Shown: positions 34,895-44,526 of the stretch, one piece after another
Layout: each line of letters starts with the position of its first letter
Numbering within the stretch: the first letter of the stretch is position 1
Assembly (NCBI GenBank): GCA_029262995.1
Contig: JAJCYH010000022.1
Location: 116,058-180,057, forward strand
DNA: 64,000 bases
Source of the DNA: Saprospiraceae bacterium
Lineage (GTDB): Bacteria; Bacteroidota; Bacteroidia; Chitinophagales; Saprospiraceae
Reading direction: 5' to 3'
The notes under the pieces: model-generated
What the model saw: the letters and a program-made list of their open reading frames with translations, nothing else
Database searches by the model: none
What the model was told of the DNA's origin: nothing
Translations under genes and position numbers: made by a program

Positions 34895-37159
34895 CTATAT
34901 TTTTATAGTTTGCACAAATGATGTAAAATCACCTGTACGTAATGCCTTGTTAGAAATTTCCTGATGCTCAGGCATGCCTTGAAACATTGTACATACCTTT
35001 ACATTAATAGTGGATACAGTATCTGATTTCACTAATTCAATAACAAGACTATCTTGGGCCATGCCATATAAATCAGCAATAAAAGCATTGCTTTGTGATT
35101 CAGACAATGCAGGTTTTCCATTAAGGTATAGTTTTTCAACTTTGCTTGGATCTTCAACATATACCATAGTTCGAAAAGATTTTGACTGATTGTATATGAT
35201 TCGAGTATTTGATTTCAAACTATTCATAATGACAGCAGGCTGGGCAATTTCGGGTTTTACATCTGCTTCCGAAGCAAGTACGGTTTTTCTATATGGCATT
35301 TCAAGTTCTAATGGTGTGGCATCCATAAGCTCCTCTCCATGTCCAATGTTCAATTGTTCATTATCTGTTATCCAATAAGCCTTGTCTTGGTCTATGTTAT
35401 AAACATACTGCATGTTGGATGGCAATGGTCTACTAGCATTAGGTTCTGATTGCGAATGTGCTATAAGAAAGCCAGAAACAAATAGAACAACTCCCAAGTA
35501 TCGTACTGGCGTCAATTCCCATATTTGCGCATAAAATGACATGCTGGATAGGATTAGTCCAAGACTTATTATAGCTGGAACAAAAAGAAGTTTAATGCTA
35601 AAGGCAAGAAATAGAGTTATTAGAATAGGACACCAGATTGCCAATACAAAAGTGCTTCTTAATAGATTGCTAATTTTATCAACTTTAAATTTTGTTATAC
35701 TAGACAAATCCAGAATTGCATTTTTTAGAATCGGAATTTTGAAAATAAAGCTTTCAGGGTTTAATTTGATTGTACTCAAGAAAATTTGAATTACAATGGC
35801 TAATAGTGGGAAGCTGATTATATAACTAGCTGTAGGCATATTTAAATGCATCCAGATACCAATTGACAGTAACAAAATACTAGCTACAATCAGAATGGAT
35901 TGCCTACTGGTTAGCTTGTTGAATAAAAAATAACAAAAATGAAAACACAAGATTGCCGATGCTACAGAACATAATATATACCATTTATGATTATAGAACT
36001 GCCCAGTGTAAAAGACATCATATTGAGGATATAATTTGAACAATGTCACTGACATGAGTAAATTAAAACCTATAACCAAGATAATGCAACTGAAAATTGA
36101 TAGAAGGGCAAAGAATATATTTTTAACAAACCTTTCATTTCCCTTTGAATAATAAATTATAAAGAGAATAAGAATAAAAATTGAAATGAGGAATACACTG
36201 TCCACAATAGGAGGGTAAATCACTAACATCCCAAGGAAATTGAAAAAGATTGCATCTTGTTTATTGTGTTCTATGGACAAGTTTAGAGATGCAAAATGAT
36301 TAGCAAGTAAGAACATATTCTCACCCGTATGTTGAACGGAATTTAGATTTATATTTTCTGGAGTATCTGCTGGATTATGATAATAAGAAAAGCCATCTAT
36401 AAAAGCATGATTGATACCTTGAATCCCTGCCTGTTTGAAATGTGTAAAATCGGAATCATTAGGTAATCTTTTATAAATTTCATAGGCCATAGAATTGGTG
36501 ACTGGTCTGTGTGTGGCCTTTCTTAATTCCCTTACGAGCCAATGATTTCCTTCTGACCATTCAAAAAATATTCCAGCACCACTATTTCCTCTTGCTTCAT
36601 AATTGAAAAGTACACCGATCGTTTCAACATCTTTATTTTCGACATATGCTTTTGCGCCAAGCAATCCCATTTCCTCACCATCAGTAATCAAGAACTGAAT
36701 ATCATTCTTGTATTCATTCTGCTTTAGTAATCGTGCAACTTCGAGCATACAAGCAACCGAATGCACATCATCGGCAGCACCAGGAGAACTCAAAACGCTA
36801 TCATAGTGGCCAGCAATAACAACAGATTTACTATTATCAAACCCTTTGATGGTAGCTATTATATTTTCTGTAATAGCCATTTTTTTATGCGTGTTCCGAA
36901 AAATTGTAGAACAATAGCCAACAAATACTTCAGTTTGAATGCCAAGTTTATTGAACTCACGGAGTATATAGTCACGCACTTTCTTGTTGGAATCTGTACC
37001 TATAAAATGATTTTCTGAGGCCATGATGTCTAGATGGGGTTTGGCATTTATGGCGGAAAACCCTTTAGTATCATTTATTTTTATTTTAAGAGGGGACTCT
37101 AACTGAATGGATAGTATTAATATGAATAGAATCCAAAAAAGCGGTAACCATCGTGACAT
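34895..37159 (-). CDS. M28 family metallopeptidase fused to a membrane domain
   Basis: 754 residues. After an N-terminal anchor helix (1-20) comes an M28 zinc exopeptidase domain (about 38-280): likely ligands His118 and Asp130/131 (AGHYD, GAADDVHSVA), catalytic/metal Glu162-Glu163 (TDGEEMGLLG), and an Asp/His near FTHFKQAGIQGINHAFIDGF. Residues 300-560 have about eight membrane helices, and the last 170 are extracytoplasmic. This resembles eukaryotic ERMP1/Fxna in layout. M28 proteins remove N-terminal residues from peptides. The C-terminal function is unknown. Confidence 0.88.
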   Translation of the reverse strand: MSRWLPLFWILFILILSIQLESPLKIKINDTKGFSAINAKPHLDIMASENHFIGTDSNKKVRDYILREFNKLGIQTEVFVGYCSTIFRNTHKKMAITENIIATIKGFDNSKSVVIAGHYDSVLSSPGAADDVHSVACMLEVARLLKQNEYKNDIQFLITDGEEMGLLGAKAYVENKDVETIGVLFNYEARGNSGAGIFFEWSEGNHWLVRELRKATHRPVTNSMAYEIYKRLPNDSDFTHFKQAGIQGINHAFIDGFSYYHNPADTPENINLNSVQHTGENMFLLANHFASLNLSIEHNKQDAIFFNFLGMLVIYPPIVDSVFLISIFILILFIIYYSKGNERFVKNIFFALLSIFSCIILVIGFNLLMSVTLFKLYPQYDVFYTGQFYNHKWYILCSVASAILCFHFCYFLFNKLTSRQSILIVASILLLSIGIWMHLNMPTASYIISFPLLAIVIQIFLSTIKLNPESFIFKIPILKNAILDLSSITKFKVDKISNLLRSTFVLAIWCPILITLFLAFSIKLLFVPAIISLGLILSSMSFYAQIWELTPVRYLGVVLFVSGFLIAHSQSEPNASRPLPSNMQYVYNIDQDKAYWITDNEQLNIGHGEELMDATPLELEMPYRKTVLASEADVKPEIAQPAVIMNSLKSNTRIIYNQSKSFRTMVYVEDPSKVEKLYLNGKPALSESQSNAFIADLYGMAQDSLVIELVKSDTVSTINVKVCTMFQGMPEHQEISNKALRTGDFTSFVQTIKI

Positions 37160-37223
37160 AGTATTAGAATATATACATTAAGATAAGCAAAAGTATGCTT
37201 AAGCCTATAATCTGAGACTAAAC

Positions 37224-37769
37224 TTATTTCTCCAACAAGCTGGCTTTGAATTTATTAAGTTGCTCTAAATACTGAAGTTTTAACTCCGGTTGGATTATGC
37301 CTTTTTCAATAGAAAAATTCTGAGAATAAGAAGGCAAACTAAAATGGGCAATGATAGTTGCTCCTCTATATGGAAAGATGCTTAAAGCAATATTCATGAC
37401 GCTTGCACCACCTCTTTTGCCATTAGAAGTTGATAATAAAAAAGTGTTTTTGTTTTTCCAGGTAGGTCCTTCTAATCTGGATACCCAGTCTTCCAAGTTT
37501 TTAAACGCAGCAGATACATTTGAATTATGTTCAGCCAAAGAGATAATCAATCCATCATTCGACTCAAGAAGCTTTGAGAAATTAACAGCAGCCTTTGGAT
37601 GACCAATCTCTTTTTCAAGATCCACACTAAATAGAGGCAGCTCGTAATCATTTAGATCTGCTAATGTAATTTCAAAATCTTCAAAGAGTTTTGCTGTATA
37701 ATGCGCCAGTGTTTTGTTAATAGAATTTTTACTATTGCTGGCACCAAAAGCCAATATTTTCTTCATCAA
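37224..37769 (-). CDS. NADPH-dependent FMN reductase
   Basis: 181 residues with a flavodoxin-like fold. Family marks are the N-terminal phosphate loop ILAFGASNSKNSINKTLAHY, the dimer/flavin segment LIISLAEHNSNVSAAFKNLE and FLLSTSNGKRGGASVMNIAL. It is the YieF/AzoR-like group that reduces quinones, azo dyes or flavins with NADPH. It is downstream of the TonB receptor gene on the same strand (59 bp gap), but I see no functional tie to it. The second flavodoxin-like reductase in the window, at 17393, is a different subgroup. Confidence 0.9.
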   Translation of the reverse strand: MMKKILAFGASNSKNSINKTLAHYTAKLFEDFEITLADLNDYELPLFSVDLEKEIGHPKAAVNFSKLLESNDGLIISLAEHNSNVSAAFKNLEDWVSRLEGPTWKNKNTFLLSTSNGKRGGASVMNIALSIFPYRGATIIAHFSLPSYSQNFSIEKGIIQPELKLQYLEQLNKFKASLLEK

Positions 37770-37827
37770 ATACTTTTATAGAATTATAATAATGAAGCCA
37801 TCATATTTGTTCATTTGACACTGATGA

Positions 37828-40056
37828 TTAAAAGCTGTACTTCAAGTTTGCTTTAAGAAAACGAGGAACTCCAGGTGTAAAATGAATTTCTTCAACCGCT
37901 TTAGGTTCATTTTGTAGTCTTGATAATGTAGCAAATTGAGCTTCATTCCATTCTTTGTTAAAAAGATTTTCTATAGTTAGTCCCACGTTTATATTTGTCA
38001 ACAGATTGTAGCCAATATTTAAATCTGTAATTAGATAACCCAAAGCTATTATACTATTGTCTTGGTCAGCAGGTCGGTTTTTAATATATCTGGATTTTAC
38101 GCCTATATGAAAATTGTCTTTTAATTGATAATTGACCCCTACGGCAGCCGTAAGATCAGGAGCAAGTGGTATGTAATCAAACCCTGATTCTTCGTCTATT
38201 GCTCTGGCTATAGTATAGTTTACATCGGTAAAGATATAGAATGACTTATCGATCTGATATCTTACACTTAATTCGATGCCCTTTCTACGAGATCGTCCAC
38301 TTGGCTCAACAATTCCTGCATCTCCAACGTATACAAATTCTTGATCCAATTGCAGATACCATAAAGCAGTATTTAACCATAGATTAGGATTTGGCTTCCA
38401 AATAGCTCCTAAATCGATAGAATAGGCAACAGGAAGTATTTCTTCAGATTCTTGAAAAGCAACCAATCTTGAGTCATTACTATGAAACCCTAAACCTGAT
38501 TTTAAATAGATCTGACTATTAAAATTAGGATTGTAAAAAAGATTAAATTTTGGTGAGGCAAGAGATTGACTTCTGGAAATATTGCTGTATTGGCCACTCA
38601 AAAAGTCATCATATTGAAAGTCGAAACGATCAAATCTGATTGATGGATTTATTGTCCATTTGCCTATTTGAAATAATGGATTGATAAAACCATATAGGTT
38701 GCTTTCATTAACATCACCATATCTAATACGATGTAAAATTTCTTGTCGGTTCTTTGTTTTTGTAAGTTCTATATCATCTATATCATCATATCTTAATCCA
38801 ATACCAGCAGATAGTTCAATATTTATATCATCAAGTAAATATTCTTTGACAAATGTATTATCGAAGCCAAATACTTTTCTCTTTTCCTTTTGACGTATCT
38901 GATCACCATTTATAGGATCATCGAGAAAAAATGTGAAATTCGAATACAGCTCGAAATCATATTCTATGTAATAAGCATTCAGCTTATTAAAGCTTTGGTC
39001 GTTAATTAACTTGGTCAGTTGAAATGAATAATTGTTCCTTGATGTTTGACCTCCTTCGGTATTATCAACATATCCAAATCTTGTAATAGTAGAGTTGTTT
39101 AACAACCTCTGAGGGATCTGACCAGATGCATCCCATCTGCTTGAAAATCGAGAAGCCTGAATTGATAATTTATCTCCTTTGAGATTTTGATGGCTCATCT
39201 TAACCATCATATTCAGTCTGTTGAAATTTTGAGGAGATTCAAAGGGTCCATCAGAAGACATCCATTCTGAAGCAAGATAAATATTGCTGTGATCTGTGGA
39301 CACCAGATCAACAAGACCAAAAGTTCTAAATGTGCTAAACTCCCCGACATCCAGTCCAATTATGTTTTCCTCAATCTTATCTTTGGTTTTAAACTCCACA
39401 TAGCCAGCTGTGTTAAGATTTCCTTTGTCAGCATAATATGTTCCCTTGCCAAAATCAATTTTATCGACAGTTTCGGGAATGAGAAAATGAAGATCTGCAT
39501 AACCCTGACCATGTGCATGAGACACCATGTTAACTGGCATACCATCCACAGTGATAGCTATATCAGTTCCATGGTCTAAGTCAAAGCCTCTAAGAAATAT
39601 TTGTTCTGCCTTACCACCACCAGCATGTTGTGCTATAAATAGTCCAGGTACCTTTTTAAGGATGTCCTGTGAGGAATTAACAGGATTGATTTGCAAATCA
39701 ACCTGATTCACCGTGTTAATAGATTTAAGTGAATTATCAATGTAAATTTGTTCAAGTTCAAACTTTGTCTCTGTCAGTATAATAAATACATCTTCTGAAA
39801 AATCTTCCGTTCCAACCAATCGGGTATATTTTTCAAAGCCAAGGAACTGGACGTTTAAAGTATCTCCAACTTCGACTTGTTTAAAGATAAATCGACCATT
39901 GATATCAGAATGTGTATGTTTCAATTGATCATTTGAAAAAATTATAGCGTCTGGAATGGGTCGCTTTTGATCATCAATTATTATCCCTTTTATATTCTGT
40001 GAACACAAGGGAATGAACATTAAGACTAAGAAAAGAGTGGTAGCAGTTGCCTTCAT
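37828..40056 (-). CDS. TonB-dependent outer-membrane receptor with carboxypeptidase-regulatory N-domain
   Basis: 742 residues. The signal peptide (1-19) precedes a CarboxypepD_reg-like domain (about 22-100; KGIIIDDQKRPIPDAIIFSN). A plug follows (about 110-225) that contains IFLRGFDLDHGTDIAITVDG and a His-rich stretch MVSHAHGQGYADLHF, then a 22-strand barrel ending LKYSF. The sequence is shorter and more conserved in its plug than SusC-type receptors, and no SusD partner is present. Divergent from it are a membrane protein and an NTPase gene (40266 and 41327), which may form an uptake system with it. The substrate is unknown. Confidence 0.9.
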   Translation of the reverse strand: MKATATTLFLVLMFIPLCSQNIKGIIIDDQKRPIPDAIIFSNDQLKHTHSDINGRFIFKQVEVGDTLNVQFLGFEKYTRLVGTEDFSEDVFIILTETKFELEQIYIDNSLKSINTVNQVDLQINPVNSSQDILKKVPGLFIAQHAGGGKAEQIFLRGFDLDHGTDIAITVDGMPVNMVSHAHGQGYADLHFLIPETVDKIDFGKGTYYADKGNLNTAGYVEFKTKDKIEENIIGLDVGEFSTFRTFGLVDLVSTDHSNIYLASEWMSSDGPFESPQNFNRLNMMVKMSHQNLKGDKLSIQASRFSSRWDASGQIPQRLLNNSTITRFGYVDNTEGGQTSRNNYSFQLTKLINDQSFNKLNAYYIEYDFELYSNFTFFLDDPINGDQIRQKEKRKVFGFDNTFVKEYLLDDINIELSAGIGLRYDDIDDIELTKTKNRQEILHRIRYGDVNESNLYGFINPLFQIGKWTINPSIRFDRFDFQYDDFLSGQYSNISRSQSLASPKFNLFYNPNFNSQIYLKSGLGFHSNDSRLVAFQESEEILPVAYSIDLGAIWKPNPNLWLNTALWYLQLDQEFVYVGDAGIVEPSGRSRRKGIELSVRYQIDKSFYIFTDVNYTIARAIDEESGFDYIPLAPDLTAAVGVNYQLKDNFHIGVKSRYIKNRPADQDNSIIALGYLITDLNIGYNLLTNINVGLTIENLFNKEWNEAQFATLSRLQNEPKAVEEIHFTPGVPRFLKANLKYSF

Positions 40057-40105
40057 TTGATTTGTCTCTTATTATCTAAAATATTAACCTAATTTATTAT
40101 AGAAT

Positions 40106-40140
40106 GTTGACTTAAATAGATGAAAAGAAATTTAGTCAAC
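40106..40140. promoter_or_regulatory. Inverted repeat in the TonB receptor/transporter divergent promoter region
   Basis: GTTGACT at 40106-40112 and AGTCAAC at 40134-40140 are exact inverse complements, with weaker pairing on the inner side (TAAAT/AATTTA). The site is about 50 bp from the receptor start codon and 126 bp from the divergent gene. It is a candidate operator that could co-regulate both arms. Confidence 0.4.
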
Positions 40141-40265
40141 TATTACAAAGCTTTATAATCATCTTTATACCTCACTTGTAATATTATATACGTGCGTTTC
40201 AAACTTTAGGATTTATTTCCTTGTTTTAAATTACTTTTATCGGATAAACTGAGTGTTTTAATTAG

Positions 40266-41324
40266 ATGAATTATAGCATTAATAAAAAGATTGGTGAAGA
40301 GATAATGCAGATTGATGAGTCAACAGCTATGATCCGTCTTACAGCATTATGGGCATTAAGTGAAGCTGGGCTTGGTGGAATACTTCATCTGTTTAGAACG
40401 CCATTTACAGGATTGCTCGTTGGCGGGATTGCTGTAGTTCTTCTTAGTATTATGGCATATGTTTCTAAGAATCCTTTAAAAAGCATACCCAAAGCTTTGT
40501 TATTGGTAATCATTGTAAAGATGACAATTAGCCCTCATTCACCCTTACCTGCATATTTTGCTGTAGCATTTCAAGGACTTTTGGCTGCTTTTTTATTTCG
40601 TTTCTTGCCAAATTTTAGATTGTCCTGTATACTACTCGGTTTTCTAGGTATGATGGAGTCTGCTCTGCAGAAAATATTTACATTGACAGTACTATTTGGA
40701 AAATCGATATGGGAATCTATAGATCTTTTTATAGATCATGTATTTTCTAAATTTTATTGGATTGACCCTGGAGACACCTCTGAAGGAAGTTTATGGTTGA
40801 TACTTTTCTACCTACTATTTTATGCTTTTGGAGGCATAATGATAGGAATTATTGCCTCTTTTATTCCAGGTGAAATTTCTAAAGCAATTCCTTCCTTAAA
40901 GGAAATGAAATTAAGCTTTAATCCAATTTACAACCATAAACAAAGGGCTAACAAACAGTCTATTTGGAAATCAAATAAATTCAAATTTTTGTTGATCTTG
41001 TTTGCTTTAATTTTAGGGTTGTATTTTTTCGTTCCTGAAGCAAAAGAAATAATTAATCCTTTCTGGATATTGATAAGAGTGGTTATCATCTTATTGGTGT
41101 GGTTCCTTTTTATTGGCCCTTATATTATGAGCTTGTTTCAGAAATATCTAGATAGGAAAGCCAGCCAATATAAGGATGACGTGAGGCAGGCTTTGGCCTT
41201 AATTCCAGTGTTTAGACAACTTGTATTTGCAGTTTGGGAAAGCACAAGTCATCTTAAGGGATATAATCGATTTAAGACTTTGGGTGTTCGCATTGTTGGC
41301 TTTGCATTATTGTATAAAGAATAG
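40266..41324 (+). CDS. Uncharacterised polytopic membrane protein, putative transporter component
   Basis: 352 residues and about seven hydrophobic segments (for example GLLVGGIAVVLLSIMAYV, LPAYFAVAFQGLLAAFLFRF, LFYLLFYAFGGIMIGIIASF, FKFLLILFALILGLYFFV, ILIRVVIILLVWFLFIGPY). The N-terminal half, with ALWALSEAGLGG and MTISPHSPLPAYFAVAFQG, resembles ECF-type S-components or related substrate-binding membrane proteins. The second half has no family I can name. The stop is 2 bp before the ATG of a THEP1-like NTPase, so the two are translated together. It lies divergent to a TonB receptor, which suggests an inner-membrane part of one uptake route (inference). Confidence 0.6.
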   Translation: MNYSINKKIGEEIMQIDESTAMIRLTALWALSEAGLGGILHLFRTPFTGLLVGGIAVVLLSIMAYVSKNPLKSIPKALLLVIIVKMTISPHSPLPAYFAVAFQGLLAAFLFRFLPNFRLSCILLGFLGMMESALQKIFTLTVLFGKSIWESIDLFIDHVFSKFYWIDPGDTSEGSLWLILFYLLFYAFGGIMIGIIASFIPGEISKAIPSLKEMKLSFNPIYNHKQRANKQSIWKSNKFKFLLILFALILGLYFFVPEAKEIINPFWILIRVVIILLVWFLFIGPYIMSLFQKYLDRKASQYKDDVRQALALIPVFRQLVFAVWESTSHLKGYNRFKTLGVRIVGFALLYKE

Positions 41325-41326
41325 AG

Positions 41327-41833
41327 ATGAATGCATCAAATATTACAATAGTAACGGCACCGGTTCATTATGGTAAGACCTCAATTTTATTGAACTGGAT
41401 TAAAACCAAAGAAGGCGTAGGAGGCATATTGACACCTGATATAAATGGCCAACGTAAATTACTTCGATTAAGAGATGGACAATTATTCGCATTTCAAGTA
41501 ACAAAAGAGGATAATCACTTACCAGAAGAATGTATCATTGTTGGAAAGTATCTGTTTTCTAAAGAAGCATTCCAAAGAGCTAAATTAATTTTGAAAGAAG
41601 ATTTCAATGCTAAATTACCTTATATACTTGTTGATGAATTGGGCAAGTTAGAGATGGCAGATAAAGGTTTGGAACCTATTATTTCAGAATTGATTCAACG
41701 AATAAAAGAAGAAGAACAGATAAAATTGATTATTGTAATCAGAGATTACCTTTTGGAGGATGCGATCAAAAAATTTAATTTGGAAGATGCTTCTGTAATC
41801 AAGCTTGATGAGACCTTATCTTTTACTTTGTGA
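41327..41833 (+). CDS. THEP1-like nucleoside-triphosphatase
   Basis: 168 residues. A P-loop at 11-18 (APVHYGKT, with Ala in place of the first Gly), GILTPDINGQRKLLRL (the NTP1 or THEP1-family second motif), and a Walker B LVDELGKLEM with Asp103-Glu104. The family hydrolyses NTPs and its cellular role is not clear. In this setting it might energise or regulate the membrane protein encoded just upstream. Its last 18 bp overlap the end of the convergent purN. Confidence 0.8.
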   Translation: MNASNITIVTAPVHYGKTSILLNWIKTKEGVGGILTPDINGQRKLLRLRDGQLFAFQVTKEDNHLPEECIIVGKYLFSKEAFQRAKLILKEDFNAKLPYILVDELGKLEMADKGLEPIISELIQRIKEEEQIKLIIVIRDYLLEDAIKKFNLEDASVIKLDETLSFTL

Positions 41834-42394
41834 CCTGATATATTTCTCTATTTGCTCCGGGTAATGCATATGTTCAAGCTTTAAAACTTTTTCAGCTATA
41901 CGACTAGGTGTGTCTGTTGGTGCTAGGGTAGTTTTTGCTTGAAAAAGCACTTTCCCATCATCATATTTGTCGTTGACCAGATGAATGGTCATACCCGATT
42001 CTTTTTCAAAATTATCAAATACAGCCTGATGAACATGATGACCATACATTCCCTTTCCTCCATATTTAGGTAAAAGAGCAGGATGAATATTTAGAACTTT
42101 GTCAGGGTATAATTGAACTAGATAGTTTGGTATTAATAATAGAAACCCTGCAAGTATAATGTAATCGATTGCATTATCGGTAAGTGCTTCTTGTACTATA
42201 GAACTATTGTAAAATTGATCTTTGGTAATACTTAAGTTGTTAATGGAATAATTTTCTGCCCTTTCTAATACGTAAGCATCTTTTCGATTGCTTAAAACCA
42301 ATTGGACTTTGATTTCTTTATGACTTTCGAAGTACTTAAAGATGGCTTCAGCATTAGATCCTCCTCCAGAAGCAAAAATGGCAATCTTTTGCAT
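41816..42394 (-). CDS. purN: Phosphoribosylglycinamide formyltransferase PurN
   Basis: 192 residues, a normal length for PurN. It transfers a formyl group from 10-formyl-THF to GAR in purine synthesis. The N-terminal loop is FASGGGSNAEAIF; the catalytic residues are Asn102 and His104 (LNIHPALLPKYGG) and Asp145 (NDKYDDGKVLFQ), by analogy to E. coli Asn106, His108 and Asp144. It is the last gene of the bamD operon, 5 bp after the DUF4835 gene. Confidence 0.95.
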   Translation of the reverse strand: MQKIAIFASGGGSNAEAIFKYFESHKEIKVQLVLSNRKDAYVLERAENYSINNLSITKDQFYNSSIVQEALTDNAIDYIILAGFLLLIPNYLVQLYPDKVLNIHPALLPKYGGKGMYGHHVHQAVFDNFEKESGMTIHLVNDKYDDGKVLFQAKTTLAPTDTPSRIAEKVLKLEHMHYPEQIEKYIRSQSKR

Positions 42395-42399
42395 TAGGG

Positions 42400-43293
42400 T
42401 TATTTAATACTTGAGTAACGTGATGCTTGAGCAGGATCTAGCTTTACCATTATATCATAAACTTTGGTTTGCTCTCCTCGTCCTGCGCCTTTATAGATTT
42501 CAATAATTTCATCTCTTTTTGCATTGACAAACAATTGCATAAAAGCACTGTTAGGATAAGATTTGTTTACATCATTTGCTGTTGTTAAGGAACTAAGCAT
42601 AATTGCTCTGGACCTAGCGGCATCTTCACTCATTTTGTCTAAACCGTTGATGTGATAATCATAGATAGCTTGTCGCATTGGACGAATTCTAGCGTTCCTT
42701 ATATTCTCAATAATCCAATATTTGTTTCTATTGCTTCCTTGAGATCCCCATTCCACTGCCAGAGACTGGTTTCCAGTTGGTATACTGCTTACAATATTTT
42801 GTGCTGTTTGAAAATGTTTGTCTCCTCCTAATGATGAAAATGAATCATAGTCTGATCCAATAATAAGATATACATAATAGGTTAATAGCGAGGATAAAGG
42901 ATCGTAATAATTGTTGAAACTATTTTGAATAGGTTGATATTCTTGATAGGCGAATGATACTTTGTCAACAAAGTTGATTATTTGAGTCTTATAATTGGAT
43001 CCGAATACCGGTCTTATGGATTGTACATAAATGTCAGCTGTAAAACTAGTGGCAGACAGTTCACTAGAGATGGTTATATTCAAATTCCCTTCAATTTTTT
43101 CTTGAGGCTCAAATTCATCATCTGTCCATTTGGTTTTATTTATAAAATCTGAAATCTGAGCTTCCATAGTCTCAAAGACTTTAGGATCAACAAGGTTTAG
43201 ACGTGGAGCAGTAACCTGGACATTAATATTGAGTTCTTGTGCATTGCTTGCTAAACTCATTATCAAGTAAAGGGATATAAATATATATTTCAT
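42400..43293 (-). CDS. DUF4835 family exported protein
   Basis: 297 residues from the ATG at 43293; the frame is open to 43320, but 43293 gives a clean signal peptide (MKYIFISLYLIMSLASNAQ), and the longer form would overlap coaBC. The mature part begins ELNINVQVTAPRLNLVDPKV and contains FASIWTD-like NFVDKVSFAYQEYQP and IGSDYDSFSSLGGDKHF. DUF4835 proteins are a Bacteroidota-specific envelope family found after coaBC. A PorD-like link to T9SS has been proposed for relatives; treat that as inference. Confidence 0.88.
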   Translation of the reverse strand: MKYIFISLYLIMSLASNAQELNINVQVTAPRLNLVDPKVFETMEAQISDFINKTKWTDDEFEPQEKIEGNLNITISSELSATSFTADIYVQSIRPVFGSNYKTQIINFVDKVSFAYQEYQPIQNSFNNYYDPLSSLLTYYVYLIIGSDYDSFSSLGGDKHFQTAQNIVSSIPTGNQSLAVEWGSQGSNRNKYWIIENIRNARIRPMRQAIYDYHINGLDKMSEDAARSRAIMLSSLTTANDVNKSYPNSAFMQLFVNAKRDEIIEIYKGAGRGEQTKVYDIMVKLDPAQASRYSSIK

Positions 43294-43312
43294 GCTTTTA
43301 ATTCCTGTAAGT

Positions 43313-44509
43313 TTATACATTAACGTAGTTTGATACCAAAGTATTGATTATATCTGCTGCAACTTCTCTTTTTGATTTTAAATCAAAATTAAATTGTTGT
43401 TGCTTATTGGTAAAAATGCTTATCTTATTTGTTTCATGCTGGAAGCCAGCACCTTTATCATTCAATGAATTTAGAACGATAAAATCAAAATTTTTCTTGT
43501 CCAGTTTTGCTTTGGCATTACTCTTTTCATTTTGAGTTTCTAATGCAAACCCAATATGAATTTGCCCTGGCAATTTTTGATCACCCAAACTTTTTGCTAT
43601 ATCAATATTTTTGGTAAGATTGATTTGTAGCTTGCTTTCCGATTTTTTGATCTTCTGTGATTCTATGTTCTCAGATTTATAATCTGAAACAGCCGCTGAA
43701 AAGATTGAGATTGTTGAATCTTTATGAAACTTCAGGCAAGCAGCATACATTTCATCTGCTGAATTGATTCTTGTAACTGAAATATTCGGATGAAATGTTT
43801 TTTCCTGACTTGGTCCTAGGACCAATCGTACTTTTGCACCTCTCCATGCACACTCCTCAGCCAAGGCAACTCCCATTTTACCACTGCTTCGATTTCCAAT
43901 AAATCTCACGGGATCTATATTTTCATGTGTTGGCCCTGCCGTGATGAGAACCTTTTGATCAATTAGATCTTTTTTTTTAGCAAAAAAATTGTTGACTTGA
44001 TTTAGGATTTCCTCAGGTTCTGCCATTCGCCCTTTGCCAATTAAACCACTAGCCAGCTCACCAGCGCCTACATCTATAATTAGATTTCCGTAAGACTTAA
44101 GTTGCTTAATGTTATTTTGAGTAGATTGATGCTTCCACATGTCCAAGTCCATTGCTGGAGCTACAAAGACTGGGCATTTCGCAGATAAATAAACAGCAGA
44201 AACTATATTATCACAAATTCCATTTGACATTTTAGCAATAGTGTTTGCTGTTGCGGGTGCAATGATCATGGCATCAGCCCACAAACCTAACTCGACGTGA
44301 TTATTCCACGAGTTTTCATTTATAACATCAATATGAACTTCGTTTTTAGAAAGCGTAGATAATGTCAATGGGCTAATAAACGCTGTAGCCGAAGGAGTCA
44401 TGATTACCCTAACTTCAACAGACTGTTTAACCAGTTGTCTAATGAGGAATGCTGATTTATAGGCAGCGATACTGCCTGTAACTGCAAGTAATATTTTTTG
44501 GGGATTCAA
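43313..44509 (-). CDS. coaBC: Bifunctional phosphopantothenoylcysteine decarboxylase/synthetase
   Basis: 398 residues. The CoaC half (1-180) is a flavin-linked decarboxylase: TGSIAAYKS at the start, the active-site His71 (NNHVELGLWADAMIIAPATA) and VFVAPAMDLDMW. The CoaB half (185-398) has ITAGPTHENIDPVRFIGNRS and SSGKMG, then the CTP-binding SAAVSDYKSENIESQKIKK. Together they form 4'-phosphopantetheine from phosphopantothenate and cysteine. It lies 17 bp after rpoZ and 3' overlaps the next gene's alternative start. Confidence 0.97.
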   Translation of the reverse strand: MNPQKILLAVTGSIAAYKSAFLIRQLVKQSVEVRVIMTPSATAFISPLTLSTLSKNEVHIDVINENSWNNHVELGLWADAMIIAPATANTIAKMSNGICDNIVSAVYLSAKCPVFVAPAMDLDMWKHQSTQNNIKQLKSYGNLIIDVGAGELASGLIGKGRMAEPEEILNQVNNFFAKKKDLIDQKVLITAGPTHENIDPVRFIGNRSSGKMGVALAEECAWRGAKVRLVLGPSQEKTFHPNISVTRINSADEMYAACLKFHKDSTISIFSAAVSDYKSENIESQKIKKSESKLQINLTKNIDIAKSLGDQKLPGQIHIGFALETQNEKSNAKAKLDKKNFDFIVLNSLNDKGAGFQHETNKISIFTNKQQQFNFDLKSKREVAADIINTLVSNYVNV

Positions 44510-44526
44510 AGGAGCTAAAGTTTTGG

